Assembly: GCA_965248735.1 (NCBI GenBank) | Contig: OZ252146.1 | Span: 3,224,001-3,288,000 of the forward strand | Direction: 5' to 3' | DNA: 64,000 bases | DNA from: Aldehydirespirator sp965248735 | Lineage (GTDB): Bacteria; Actinomycetota; Acidimicrobiia; Acidimicrobiales; Aldehydirespiratoraceae | In this document: positions 41,435 to 50,225 of the stretch, in pieces | Numbering within the stretch: the first letter of the stretch is position 1 | How the letters are laid out: each line of letters begins with the position of its first letter | Notes under the pieces: model-generated | What the model saw: only the letters and a program-made list of their open reading frames with translations | Database searches by the model: none | What the model was told of the DNA's origin: nothing | Translations under genes and position numbers: made by a program

Positions 41435-43759
41435 ATGCCAACCGGCTCAGCAATGCCATCGGGCTCGTTCATGGGAAACGCCGTGCTCCGGCGCGAGGAC
41501 CCCGATCTGCTCACCGGCACCGCCCGGTTTGTGGGCGACATGTCGCCGGAGGGAACGGTGCATCTGGCCTTCGTGCGCTCGGTGATGGCCCACGCAAACA
41601 TCAACTCCGTCGACACCGAGGCGGCCCGGGCCGCGCCGGGGGTCTTGGACGTGTTCACGGCGTCGGATCTGCCCCTCGCCGCCCAGCCGCTGTTCATCCT
41701 GCTGCCGCCGGAGCTCAGCCGGCTGCCGCTGGCCGACAAGGCCCGCTACGTGGGCGACCCGATCGCGGTGGTGGTGGCCGAGTCGCGGGCCTCCGCCATC
41801 GACGCGGCCGAACTGGTGCAGGTGGACTACGAGCCGCTTGTTGCGGTGACCGACCCGTTCAACGCCCTCGAGCCTGGCGCCCCGGTGGTGATCGAGGCCC
41901 ACGGATCGAACCTGGCGATGCAATTCTCCACCCCTGCCGATCCCGATGCGATGGTTGGCCACGACCTGACGGTGAAGTGCCGGATCATCAATCACCGAGT
42001 GTCGGGAGCACCGATCGAGCCCTCCGCCGCTCTGGCCGCGCCCGGCATCCGCGACAGCGCAGAAGGGGTGACGCTGTGGTGCACCTCCCAGCGCCCCCAC
42101 GAGGTGCGCAACGAGGTGGCCGCAGCCCTCGGAACGCCGCCGGAGGGCGTGCGGGTCATCGCCCCCGCCGTCGGCGGCGGATTCGGCTCCAAGTCGCCCA
42201 CCTACCCGGAGTTCATCATCGCGGCATGGCTGGCCCGGCACCTGGGCCGGCCCGTCAAATGGATCGAGACCCGCAGCGAGAACCTGGTCAACATGACCCA
42301 GGGACGAGACCACGTCCACGACGTCGAGCTGGGCTTGAGCACCGACAGCACGTTCCGCTGGATCAAGATCAAGGTCACCGCCAATGTGGGCGCCTATCCC
42401 GGCATAGGGGCGTTCCTGCCCTTCTTCACGATGCTGATGGCGTCCGGGCCCTATCGCATTCCCGCCGTCCACTATGAGGCCGTCGCGGCGGTCACCAACA
42501 CCACGCCGGTGGCCGCCTTCCGGGGGGCGGGGCGGCCCGAGGCGACCGTGTGCCTGGAGCGGATCATCGACCTGGCCGCGGCCGAATTGGGCGTAGACCC
42601 CGCCGAGCTGCGACGACGCAACCTGCTCGCGCCCGGCGACTTCCCCCTCACCACGCCCACCGGCGCCAACATGGACTGCGGCGACTACGGCCGCGCCCTG
42701 GACCTGGCCCTGGAGACGGCCGGATACGCCGACCTGCGGGCCGAGCAGGCCCGCCGGCGGGCCGCGGGCGACCGGAAGCTGCTCGGCATCGGCGTGTCGA
42801 CCTACGTGGAGGTGACCGCGGTCGGGCTGTTCCAGGAGTTCGGGTCGGTCACCGTCGAGCTCGACGGCACGGTCACCGCGCGGGTGGGCACCGCATCGCA
42901 CGGCCAGGGACACGCCACCGCCTTCTCCCAGATACTGGGCGAGGTGCTGGGCGTGCCCGCCGAGCAGGTGCGGATCATCCACAGCGACACCGCCGAGGTG
43001 CCCCGCGGCACCGGCACGGTGGCGTCGCGGTCGCTGCAGATCGGCGGCAGCGCGGTGTGGACCGCGGCCAACGAGGTCCTCGACACGGCGCGGCGCCTGG
43101 CCGCCAGCCTGCTCGAAGCCGACATCGGCGACATCGTGGTGGCTCCGGGCGGGCTGGCCCCCGCGGGCGTGCCGGCGCGGACGGTGTCGTGGGCCGAGCT
43201 GGCCGCGGCCGCGGCCGCCGACGACCTGCCCGCCGGCGTCGAACCGGGGGGTCTGGCCGCGGAGACCGACTTCGACCAGGGCGAGGCCAGCTACCCGTTC
43301 GGCGCCCATGTGTCGGTGGTGGAGATCGACTCCGGCACCGGTGAGGCCAGGGTCCTGCGCCACATCGCGGTCGATGACTGCGGCCGGATCCTCAACCCGG
43401 TGCTGGTCGAGGGGCAGGTGCACGGCGGGGTCGCCACGGGGATCTCGCAAGCCCTGTACGAGGAGGCGACCTACGACGCCGACGGCAACCCCCGCAACAC
43501 CAACTTCGCCGATTACGCGATTCCGGCCGCATCGGAGCTTCCCCGCTTCGAGACCGCCCACACCGAGACGCCGACACCGCTCAACCCCCTCGGCGCCAAG
43601 GGCGTCGGCGAATCGGGAACGGTCGGGTCCACTCCCGCCGTGCAGGCCGCGGTGCTCGACGCGCTGGCGCCTCTAGGGGTTTCGCACCTGGACATGCCCT
43701 ACACGCCCCAGAGAGTGTGGAGGGCCATCGCGGCCGCGCAGGGAGCGGCCAGACCCTGA
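41435..43759 (+). CDS. xanthine dehydrogenase/CoxL-family molybdopterin-binding subunit
   Basis: This 774-residue large subunit of a molybdenum hydroxylase begins MPTGSAMPSGSFMGNAVLRR. It has the aldehyde oxidase/xanthine dehydrogenase a/b hammerhead domain (LTGTARFVGDM, DKARYVGDPIAVVVAE), Mo-site motifs GGGFGSKSPTYPE and AFRGAGRPEATVCLER, HGQGHATAFSQ, and the catalytic Glu in GAKGVGESGT. The active-site loop reads AFRGAGR, as in form II CoxL-like enzymes, not the AYRCSFR of true CO dehydrogenase, so CO oxidation is not implied. ATG 41435 has GGGAG upstream. No medium or small subunit gene adjoins it. Confidence 0.92.
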   Translation: MPTGSAMPSGSFMGNAVLRREDPDLLTGTARFVGDMSPEGTVHLAFVRSVMAHANINSVDTEAARAAPGVLDVFTASDLPLAAQPLFILLPPELSRLPLADKARYVGDPIAVVVAESRASAIDAAELVQVDYEPLVAVTDPFNALEPGAPVVIEAHGSNLAMQFSTPADPDAMVGHDLTVKCRIINHRVSGAPIEPSAALAAPGIRDSAEGVTLWCTSQRPHEVRNEVAAALGTPPEGVRVIAPAVGGGFGSKSPTYPEFIIAAWLARHLGRPVKWIETRSENLVNMTQGRDHVHDVELGLSTDSTFRWIKIKVTANVGAYPGIGAFLPFFTMLMASGPYRIPAVHYEAVAAVTNTTPVAAFRGAGRPEATVCLERIIDLAAAELGVDPAELRRRNLLAPGDFPLTTPTGANMDCGDYGRALDLALETAGYADLRAEQARRRAAGDRKLLGIGVSTYVEVTAVGLFQEFGSVTVELDGTVTARVGTASHGQGHATAFSQILGEVLGVPAEQVRIIHSDTAEVPRGTGTVASRSLQIGGSAVWTAANEVLDTARRLAASLLEADIGDIVVAPGGLAPAGVPARTVSWAELAAAAAADDLPAGVEPGGLAAETDFDQGEASYPFGAHVSVVEIDSGTGEARVLRHIAVDDCGRILNPVLVEGQVHGGVATGISQALYEEATYDADGNPRNTNFADYAIPAASELPRFETAHTETPTPLNPLGAKGVGESGTVGSTPAVQAAVLDALAPLGVSHLDMPYTPQRVWRAIAAAQGAARP

Positions 43760-43762
43760 GGA

Positions 43763-44563
43763 CTACAGCCCGGCCCGGACCAGGCCGATCCACTGGTCCA
43801 GGGTCAGCTCCTCAGGCCGGGATGCGGGGTCCACGCCGGCGGCCGCGAATCCCTGGGATTCGATGAGCCCGGCCAGCGAGCGGCGCAGCATCTTGCGCCG
43901 CTGACCGAACCCGGTCCGCACGAGGAGCTCGAAACGAGCGTCGGTCTCCGGCGGCAGCAACGGCTGCTCCGAGACCGGATGGCGCTCGATCCGGACCACC
44001 ACCGACTCGACCTTGGGCCTCGGCCAAAAGACCGAGGCCGCGATCCTGGCCACAACCCGGGCCGATCCCCGTCGCTCCACGAGCACGCTGGGAATGCCCC
44101 GAGACCTCGATCCCGGCGGAGCGGCGAGCCGCTCCCCCACCTCGCGCTGCATCATCACGACCATCGTCTCGATGGCACCGACGTCGCGCAGCAAGTCCAA
44201 CACCAGAGGCGTAGCGATGTTGTAGGGCAGATTGGCCACCAGCATCCACCGGTCCGAGCCCCGCAGGACCTCGCCGAAGTCCAGGGTCGAAGCGTCGCCC
44301 TCCACGACCTCGACGTCTCGTGCCCCGGCCTCAGCGACCACCGCGCGCAGCGCAGCCGCAAGGCCGGAGTCGACCTCCACGGCCCGCACCGACGCACCCG
44401 TCTCGGCCAGGGCGAGAGTGAGCGAGCCCAACCCGGCACCGATCTCCAGCACGCTGTCGGCCGGGCCCGCGCCGCTGAGTCGGGCGATGCGTCGCACCGT
44501 GTTGGGATCAACTACGAAGTGCTGGCCGAAGGACCGGCGCGGCGACACGTCGAAACGGTCCAC
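43763..44563 (-). CDS. rsmA: 16S rRNA (adenine(1518)-N(6)/adenine(1519)-N(6))-dimethyltransferase
   Basis: KsgA/RsmA dimethylates the two adjacent adenines of the 16S 3' hairpin. Motifs: SFGQHFVVDPNTVRRI, the SAM loop VLEIGAGLGSLTLAL, VEVDSGL, GDASTLDF, and the catalytic NLPYNIATPLVLDLL. GTG 44563 gives a short but plausible N-terminus. A CTG at 44596 overlaps the stop of the upstream rpf gene as CTGA and would add 11 residues (LTHTESELKAL) that resemble the usual first helix, so it is a serious alternative. The 3' end meets the CoxL-like gene head-on with a 3-base gap. Confidence 0.92.
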   Translation of the reverse strand: MDRFDVSPRRSFGQHFVVDPNTVRRIARLSGAGPADSVLEIGAGLGSLTLALAETGASVRAVEVDSGLAAALRAVVAEAGARDVEVVEGDASTLDFGEVLRGSDRWMLVANLPYNIATPLVLDLLRDVGAIETMVVMMQREVGERLAAPPGSRSRGIPSVLVERRGSARVVARIAASVFWPRPKVESVVVRIERHPVSEQPLLPPETDARFELLVRTGFGQRRKMLRRSLAGLIESQGFAAAGVDPASRPEELTLDQWIGLVRAGL

Positions 44564-44592
44564 GAGCGCCTTCAGTTCCGACTCCGTGTGAG

Positions 44593-45213
44593 TCAGGAGG
44601 GCAGCCTCTTCTTGCAGGTGGGCCAGGGATCCCAGCCGTTTATCTCGTAGAGCTTGTAGGCCATCTTGTCCTGGTCGGAGGGCGAAGCGTCTATGGGGTC
44701 GACCCCGACCAGCTCCGGCCAGTGCTTTCCAGCCACCCAGTCCCAGGTGCGAATGGAGAACTGGTAGGCGCCCCGGTACCGACCGCTGACACTGATGGCC
44801 CAGTAGTTCTGGGTGGACTCGCACTGTCGCAGCGCGTGCCACTGCGCCTCGGTGGTGCCTGCCGGTATCGGGTGCTCGATGGCCGTGGCTTCCGTGGTCG
44901 TGGTCGGCGGCTCAGTCGTGGTCGGCGGCTCAGTCGTAGGCGGCGGCTGAGTCGTGGGCGGCGGCTGAGTCGTGGTCGTAGTCGTGGTTCTGGCCTGGTT
45001 CGCCAGTTCCTCGGCCCTCCGCAGGGCCTCCTCCCGGGCTCGCCGGCGAGCCTCGCTCCACTGCTGGGCCCGGTCCGCGAAGTCGTCCACGTCCACGACT
45101 TCCGTCGGCTCTGACGACGTCTGGGCCTGCGCGGGTACGCCCGCGACGGCCAGCACGACGAGCGCCGCGATCCCGATCAGGGCCAGCCGGGTGCGGTGGT
45201 CAGACGCGCCCAT
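44593..45213 (-). CDS. Rpf-like resuscitation-promoting factor / transglycosylase-like protein
   Basis: This 206-residue secreted protein has a signal peptide (LALIGIAALVVLAVAGVPAQAQ), a charged coiled region (about 40-70), a Thr/Pro-rich linker of PPPTT / PPTTTE repeats (about 75-110), and a C-terminal Rpf/lysozyme-like domain: WHALRQCESTQNYWAI (the catalytic Glu follows Cys), YRGAYQFSIRTWDWVAG. Rpf proteins cleave peptidoglycan and stimulate dormant cells. ATG 45213 overlaps the tatD stop by 14 bases. The rpf-rsmA-ispE neighbourhood is typical of actinobacteria. Confidence 0.9.
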   Translation of the reverse strand: MGASDHRTRLALIGIAALVVLAVAGVPAQAQTSSEPTEVVDVDDFADRAQQWSEARRRAREEALRRAEELANQARTTTTTTTQPPPTTQPPPTTEPPTTTEPPTTTTEATAIEHPIPAGTTEAQWHALRQCESTQNYWAISVSGRYRGAYQFSIRTWDWVAGKHWPELVGVDPIDASPSDQDKMAYKLYEINGWDPWPTCKKRLPS

Positions 45214-45982
45214 CTGAGCCGGCCTCCCGATCGAGTCCGTAGAAGGCCCGGGTCGTCGCCCAGGTCGCCTCCTCCACCTCTGAGACGTCAAGACCCTTGG
45301 CGTCCGCCACCGCCGCGCCCACAACGCCCACCAGCGCGGGGCGGTTCTTCCTGCCGCGGTGGGGCACCGGAGCAAGGTAAGGGCTGTCGGTCTCGACCAT
45401 CAGGCGGTCGAGCGGGCAGGCCCGGACCGCGTCGCGCACCTCCGGAGCCTTGGGGAAGGTAATGATCCCTGAGAACGACAGGACCGCGCCCCGGCGCAGG
45501 CACTCCTCGGCCTCTTCGGGTCCGCCCGTGAAGCAGTGCATAACGGTGCGCGACGGCATCCCCTCGCGATCGAGCACCGCCAGAGTGTCGTCCCAGGCAG
45601 ACCGGGAGTGGACCACGAGCGGGAGGCTGTGCCGGTTGGCCATCTGCACCTGCGCGGCGAACACCTGCCTCTGCGCGGGCCGCGGCGAGTGCTCGTAGTG
45701 GTAGTCGAGGCCCGTCTCGCCGACGGCCACCACGTCCGGCCGCGCGATCAGGGCCTCCAGCCCGTCGATGCCGCCCGACGCTTCGTGGGGATGCACGCCC
45801 GCAGTGGCCCACACCCCGTCGTGGCCCTCGGCCACCGAGATCGCTCGACGCGAGTCCTCCACATCGGTGCCGACGTTGATCAGCACCTCGACGCCTGCGG
45901 AGCGAGCTTCGGCTATCACCGCGCCGGCCGCGTCGCCGGCCGGGAGGTGGCAGTGATGATCAGCCCAGGCCATGGCAGCCAC
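45200..45982 (-). CDS. tatD: TatD family hydrolase (Mg-dependent DNase)
   Basis: This 260-residue TIM-barrel metal hydrolase shows all TatD landmarks: DHHCHL (metal), AGVHPHEA, VAVGETGLDYHYEHS, LVVHSRSAWDDTL, MHCFTGG and VETDSPYLAP. An ATG at 45973 (MAWADHHCHL) may be the true start. It sits 12 bases after metG and overlaps rpf, the standard metG-tatD-rpf-rsmA order. Confidence 0.95.
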   Translation of the reverse strand: MAAMAWADHHCHLPAGDAAGAVIAEARSAGVEVLINVGTDVEDSRRAISVAEGHDGVWATAGVHPHEASGGIDGLEALIARPDVVAVGETGLDYHYEHSPRPAQRQVFAAQVQMANRHSLPLVVHSRSAWDDTLAVLDREGMPSRTVMHCFTGGPEEAEECLRRGAVLSFSGIITFPKAPEVRDAVRACPLDRLMVETDSPYLAPVPHRGRKNRPALVGVVGAAVADAKGLDVSEVEEATWATTRAFYGLDREAGSDGRV

Positions 45983-45994
45983 GCCTCCTCAGCC

Positions 45995-47644
45995 CTAGCC
46001 CTCGCCCTGACCGGCGAGATCGATCGCGTCAAGGTCGATCTTGGCGAACAGGGGCGCCGGCTTGGGCAGCGCCGTGCCTGACGGCACGGCCGGGCGCTCC
46101 CAGCGCTGGACCGGGCCGAAGATGTCATCGAGAGCCGCCGTCGAGAACGGAAGGTACGGAGCCAGTCCGGTCCGCACGCCGGCCACGGCCTCCAGCGCAG
46201 TCACCAGCACCGCCGCGGCCCGGTCCGGTTCCACCGAGGCCAGCTTCCAGGGCTCGTTGGAGTTGAGGTAGGCGTTCACCTTGGCGGCCGCCTCCATGGC
46301 GGCCCGCAGGCCGGCTCGCAGCTCCACCCGATCGATGCAGTCGGCTCCCTCGCTCAGGGCGTCGTCGACCGCGGCCAGCAAGGCAGTGTCGGAGGATCGG
46401 CGACCCCCGACTTCCGGGATTGTGCCGGCCAGCGTGGTCTGAGCCATCGACAGCACCCGGTGTACGAGGTTTCCCCAGGTGGCTACCAGCTCGTCGTTTA
46501 TCCGCCGGGCGATCTCCTCAATGGAGACCTCGGTGTCGGCGTGCTCTGGCAGAGCCGCGGCGAGGGCGTAGCGCAGGGCGTCGGGCTCGAAAATCCTCAG
46601 GCCCTCCCCGATGGTGAGGCCGACGCCGCGACCTGCGGCCATCTTGGCCCCCGAGAAGGTCACGTACTGGTTTGCAGGCACGTTGTCGGGCAGGTGCAGG
46701 CCTCCATAGCCCATGAGCTGGGCGGGCCACAGCAGGGCGTGGAACGGGATGTTGTCCTTCCCGACGAAGTAGACGTGGCGGGCGTCGTCGTTGTGCCACC
46801 AGCGCTGCCAGGAGTCGGGGTCACCGTTGCGGGCCGACCATTCCTTGGAGGCCGACAGGTACCCGATCACCGCGTCGTACCAGACGTATATGCGCTTTCC
46901 CTCGCCCAGGTCGTCGACGGGAAGCTCTACTCCCCAGTCGAGATCCCGGGTGATCGCCCGGTCCTGGAGCCCCTCGTTGGTCCAGCCGGTGGCCGAGTTG
47001 AGCACGTGGGCGCGCCAGCCTCGCCGTGTCTTGAGCCAGGCTCCAACCTGCTCGGTGAAGTCCGAGTAGCGGAAGTAGAAGTGCTCGGTCGAGCGCAGCT
47101 CGGGCGCAGCGCCGCTGATCTTGGACCGGGGCTCGATCAGGTCGGTGGCGTCGAGGGTGGTGCCGCAATGCTCGCACTGGTCGCCGCGGGCCGCGCCGAA
47201 GCCGCAATGCGGGCAGGTGCCCTCGATGTAGCGATCGGGCAGGAAGCGCTCGCCGGCAGGGTCGTAGTACTGCTCGGAGACCCGCCTGTCGATGAAGCCG
47301 TTCTGCAGTTGCACCAGGAACATGTCCTGGGTGACCGCGGCGTGGTTGGGGGTGCCGGTGGTGGTGTAGAGGTCCCACGAGATGCCGAGCTGCTCCCATT
47401 GACTGCAGAACTCGCTGTGGTAGCGCTCGACGATCTCGGAGGGGGTGACGCCCTCGGCGTCGGCCCGCACGGTGATGGGCGTGCCGTGCACGTCGGATCC
47501 GCTGACCATCAGCACGTCGTTTCCGGCCAGCCTCTGGTAGCGGGCGTAGATATCGGCAGGCAGGTAGGCCCCGGCAAGGTGGCCGAGATGGCGGCTCCCA
47601 GACGCGTAGGGCCACGCGACCGCGACCAGTACCGGCTCCGCCAT
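45995..47644 (-). CDS. metG: methionyl-tRNA synthetase
   Basis: This 549-residue class I synthetase has the HIGH equivalent SGSRHLGHLAG (about 15-25), the single zinc knuckle CPHCGFGAARGDQCEHCG, WYDAVIGYL and the conserved FVGKDNIPFHALLWPA. The KMSKS loop is unusual: FSGAKMAAGRGVGLT, with Ala-Ala-Gly in place of Ser-Lys-Ser. The anticodon domain (DELVATWGNLVHRVLSM) is present and no C-terminal EMAP domain is seen. ATG 47644 is clear. It is first in the metG-tatD-rpf-rsmA run, with a 35-bp repeat array upstream. Confidence 0.94.
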   Translation of the reverse strand: MAEPVLVAVAWPYASGSRHLGHLAGAYLPADIYARYQRLAGNDVLMVSGSDVHGTPITVRADAEGVTPSEIVERYHSEFCSQWEQLGISWDLYTTTGTPNHAAVTQDMFLVQLQNGFIDRRVSEQYYDPAGERFLPDRYIEGTCPHCGFGAARGDQCEHCGTTLDATDLIEPRSKISGAAPELRSTEHFYFRYSDFTEQVGAWLKTRRGWRAHVLNSATGWTNEGLQDRAITRDLDWGVELPVDDLGEGKRIYVWYDAVIGYLSASKEWSARNGDPDSWQRWWHNDDARHVYFVGKDNIPFHALLWPAQLMGYGGLHLPDNVPANQYVTFSGAKMAAGRGVGLTIGEGLRIFEPDALRYALAAALPEHADTEVSIEEIARRINDELVATWGNLVHRVLSMAQTTLAGTIPEVGGRRSSDTALLAAVDDALSEGADCIDRVELRAGLRAAMEAAAKVNAYLNSNEPWKLASVEPDRAAAVLVTALEAVAGVRTGLAPYLPFSTAALDDIFGPVQRWERPAVPSGTALPKPAPLFAKIDLDAIDLAGQGEG

Positions 47645-47742
47645 GGGGGGCCACAGTATCCCCAGATAGCCAGCTTTTTCCCAGCCGGAGACAGCTTCTT
47701 TCGTCGAGCAGAGATAGCCGCTGGTCAGGCCGTCGCGCCGGC

Positions 47743-47968
47743 CGTCAGGTCAAGGCGGGCGGGGACTCGGCGCCGGCCGTCAGGTCAAGGCGGGCGGGGA
47801 CTCGGCGCCGGCCGTCAGGTCAAGGCGGGCGGGGACTCGGCGCCGGCCGTCAGGTCAAGGCGGGCGGGGACTCGGCGCCGGCCGTCAGGTCAAGGCGGGC
47901 GGGGACTCGGCGCCGGCCGTCAGGTCAAGGCGGGCGGGGACTCGGCGCCGGCCGTCAGGTCATGGCGA
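47743..47968. repeat. 35-bp tandem repeat, 6.5 copies, between metG and rsmI
   Basis: The unit CGTCAGGTCAAGGCGGGCGG + GGACTCGGCGCCGGC is repeated perfectly six times, with a seventh partial copy ending just inside the region before the rsmI stop. The unit length is not a multiple of three, so it is non-coding. It fills most of the 325-base gap, which holds no gene. Confidence 0.97.
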
Positions 47969-47969
47969 G

Positions 47970-48803
47970 TCAGCTCTTCTGACCGGGCATGATGTTGTAG
48001 ACGCGACGGCGCGAGACGCCGTGTGCGCCTGCCGTCACCGACGCCGCGTCGCGGTGGCTCATACCCTCAGCGACGAGCGCCTGGACTGCGGCGCGCAACT
48101 CCTCGTCGGTGGGATCTGATACGTCGCGCCGGTCGCCGTCGACCACAACCGCCACCTCGCCCTTGATCGGTCCCTCGGACCATTCGCACAGCTCGGCCAG
48201 GGTTCCCCGGACCACCTCCTCATGGAGCTTGGTCAACTCGCGCGCCACCGCGGCTCGCCGCGCCGGTCCGCATGCATCAGCGAGATCCGCAAGGCAGGAA
48301 CGCAAGCGATGGGGCGACTCGTACAGGACGGTGGTGCGACGCTCCCGTGCGATCTGCGCCAAACGCTCCGCGCGGGCCTTGCCCTTGCGGGGCAGGAACC
48401 CCTCGAAGCAGAAGCGACCAGCCGCCAGGCCGCTCACCGACAGGGCCGCCAGCACAGCCGAGGGGCCAGGAACCACCGTCACCGTGTGGCCGCCCGCCGC
48501 GGCTGCAGCTACGAGCAGGCCCCCGGGATCGGTCACCACGGGCATGCCGGCGTCGCTCACCACCGCCACGCTCGCGCCCGAGCCCAGCAGCCGGCACACC
48601 TCGTCGACGGCCTCAGCCTCGGTGTGCTCGTCCACCCGCCGCAGGCGCGCCCCGCGCACCCCCGCGTGCTCGAGGAGGCGTCCCGTGCGTCTCGTGTCCT
48701 CACAGCACACCAGATCTGCCGACGCCAGCGCCTCGATGGCCCGGGGGCTCAGATCTCCGAGGTTGCCGATGGGTGTGCCGACCAGGACCAGCGAACCGGT
48801 CAC
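47970..48803 (-). CDS. rsmI: 16S rRNA (cytidine(1402)-2'-O)-methyltransferase
   Basis: This 277-residue tetrapyrrole-methylase-fold enzyme modifies C1402 of 16S rRNA. It starts MTGSLVLVGTPIGNLGDLSPRA and has CCEDTRRTGRLL, VVSDAGMPVVTDPGG, VVPGPSAVLAALSVSGL and LYESPHRL. The C-terminal helix-turn-helix-like end (GMSHRDAASVTAGAHGVSRRRVY) is standard. It overlaps the DUF192 gene stop by four bases. Confidence 0.95.
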   Translation of the reverse strand: MTGSLVLVGTPIGNLGDLSPRAIEALASADLVCCEDTRRTGRLLEHAGVRGARLRRVDEHTEAEAVDEVCRLLGSGASVAVVSDAGMPVVTDPGGLLVAAAAAGGHTVTVVPGPSAVLAALSVSGLAAGRFCFEGFLPRKGKARAERLAQIARERRTTVLYESPHRLRSCLADLADACGPARRAAVARELTKLHEEVVRGTLAELCEWSEGPIKGEVAVVVDGDRRDVSDPTDEELRAAVQALVAEGMSHRDAASVTAGAHGVSRRRVYNIMPGQKS

Positions 48804-49129
48804 CGGCGGATCTCTAGCTCCGCGCCGGGAGCCACTCCCCAGCGCTTGAAGCTGCCCGCCTCGGCCTCGACGACCGCCTTGGCCCGCAACACGATGCGTC
48901 CGACCCGGTTGGCCCGCATCGTCGTCACCCTCAGAACCCGCATGTCGGCGTCGCAGTGGGCCACGTCAACGGGAAAGCGCATGCCGAGCGAGTGCACCGA
49001 GCGGGTCCGCTCCAACAGCAGCGCTCCCTCGATCCCGTCACGACCGGACAGGCCCTTGCGGCGCTCACGCCGGCTGGAGGCGATCTCAAGAGATGCGATC
49101 ACCTTGTCGCCGCAAACCAGCCACGCCAT
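48800..49129 (-). CDS. DUF192 family protein
   Basis: This 109-residue protein shows the DUF192 pattern: SSRRERRKGLSGRDGIEGALLL, then SVHSLGMRFPVDVAHCD and VVEAEAGSFKRWGVAPGAEL. The family is a small beta-barrel of unknown function, often secreted; this copy has no signal peptide. It lies 10 bases after the desaturase gene and overlaps rsmI, so the three are probably co-transcribed. Confidence 0.9.
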   Translation of the reverse strand: MAWLVCGDKVIASLEIASSRRERRKGLSGRDGIEGALLLERTRSVHSLGMRFPVDVAHCDADMRVLRVTTMRANRVGRIVLRAKAVVEAEAGSFKRWGVAPGAELEIRR

Positions 49130-49139
49130 GGGCGCGAAT

Positions 49140-50084
49140 CTAGTGCGTCCTCGCTCCCGCCTTGACGGCGCGACCCTTCGCCCAGTGCTCGGAGCGGCGC
49201 TCGACCATGAGCCTGCCCACCCTCCCGATCCTGTCGATGAGCTTCATCAGCCGTTCGCGAGCCGCCTCCGCCACGCCTGAGAGGCCCGTGATGGAGGGGA
49301 GCTTCCAGTCGCGCAGCAGCACGGGCCGGAGAATCTGGTCGTGGTGGATGGCCAAGTCGTAGATCCCCGCCTCGGCGATGGTCCGGGCATGGGCGTCAAA
49401 ATCGGTGATCCCGATTCCCGGCATCGTGAAGCTCTTCACCTGGTTGGTGATGGCGACAACCGAGCCGGACGGGTCCATCTCGATGGCGGCGCCCATGGCG
49501 TCGCGGTAGAACAGGAAGTGGAGGTTCTCGTCGAAGGCGACCCGGCGCATGATGGCCTTGCCGGCGGGATCCTCGATGTGCTGCCCGGTGTTGAAGTGCG
49601 AGATGCGTGTGGCCAGCTCTTGGAGCGTCACGTAAGCGAGGCCCTCGAGCGCGTCGGGCGGCTCGGGCGCCAGGCCGCCCTGCACCTGGGCCATGCGCGC
49701 CCTCTCGAGGCTCACGGGATCGACGGCGCGGGTGACGGCCAGGTAGTCGTGGATCACCTGGCCGTGGCGACCCTCCTCGGCCGTCCAGCGCCGAATCCAA
49801 TGGCCCCAGGCGCCGTCGCGGCCGAACATGCGCTCGATGTCGCGGAAGTAGTAGGGCAGGTTGTCCTCTGTCAGGACATTGACGAACAGCGCGCTGCGGG
49901 CCTCGGCGCTGAGCCCGGCCTCTTCGGGCGTCCATTCGTAGTCGGCCGGGAAGTCCTCGCCCCGGCTCCAGGGCACCAGCGTGTGCGGATGCCACTCCTT
50001 GGTCTGTCGAAGGTGTCGCTCGTAGAGCCTCTCGACGCTGGGCTCAAGCTCGGCCAGCAGTGCGGCGTCGGCAGCGACAGGCAT
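49140..50084 (-). CDS. acyl-ACP desaturase (DesA-like, diiron)
   Basis: This 314-residue ferritin-like diiron protein inserts a double bond in acyl-ACP. Iron ligand motifs are visible: TEDNLPYYFRDIE (first Glu), TAEEGRHGQVI (EExxH), LQELATRISHFN and DENLHFLFYRD (ExxH). This is the mycobacterial DesA1/DesA2 type. ATG 50084 (MPVAADAALLAELE) fits the family start. It is preceded by a 141-base repeat-bearing gap after ychF. Confidence 0.9.
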   Translation of the reverse strand: MPVAADAALLAELEPSVERLYERHLRQTKEWHPHTLVPWSRGEDFPADYEWTPEEAGLSAEARSALFVNVLTEDNLPYYFRDIERMFGRDGAWGHWIRRWTAEEGRHGQVIHDYLAVTRAVDPVSLERARMAQVQGGLAPEPPDALEGLAYVTLQELATRISHFNTGQHIEDPAGKAIMRRVAFDENLHFLFYRDAMGAAIEMDPSGSVVAITNQVKSFTMPGIGITDFDAHARTIAEAGIYDLAIHHDQILRPVLLRDWKLPSITGLSGVAEAARERLMKLIDRIGRVGRLMVERRSEHWAKGRAVKAGARTH

Positions 50085-50121
50085 GGACCGGGAGTCTAGT
50101 CAACTGTCGCGCAATGGAGGC

Positions 50122-50193
50122 GAGGCGAGCAGATGGGCCCGCGGACCCTCCGGTGGCGAGGCGAGCAGATGGGCCCGCGGACCCTCCGGTGGC
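50122..50193. repeat. 36-bp tandem duplication
   Basis: GAGGCGAGCAGATGGGCCCG + CGGACCCTCCGGTGGC occurs twice in perfect tandem in the gap between the ychF stop and the desaturase start, where it would lie in the transcript between the two genes. Confidence 0.95.
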
Positions 50194-50225
50194 GCGTCGC
50201 ACGCCGCCGGCTTCAGCCACCGGGT

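Noticed and set aside
41435..43759. True aerobic CO dehydrogenase large subunit
   Set aside because: The active-site loop lacks the Cys of the AYRCSFR motif, and coxM/coxS are absent beside it.
47743..47968. CRISPR array
   Set aside because: The 35-bp units are directly adjacent with no unique spacers, and there are no cas genes. The same applies to the other tandem arrays.
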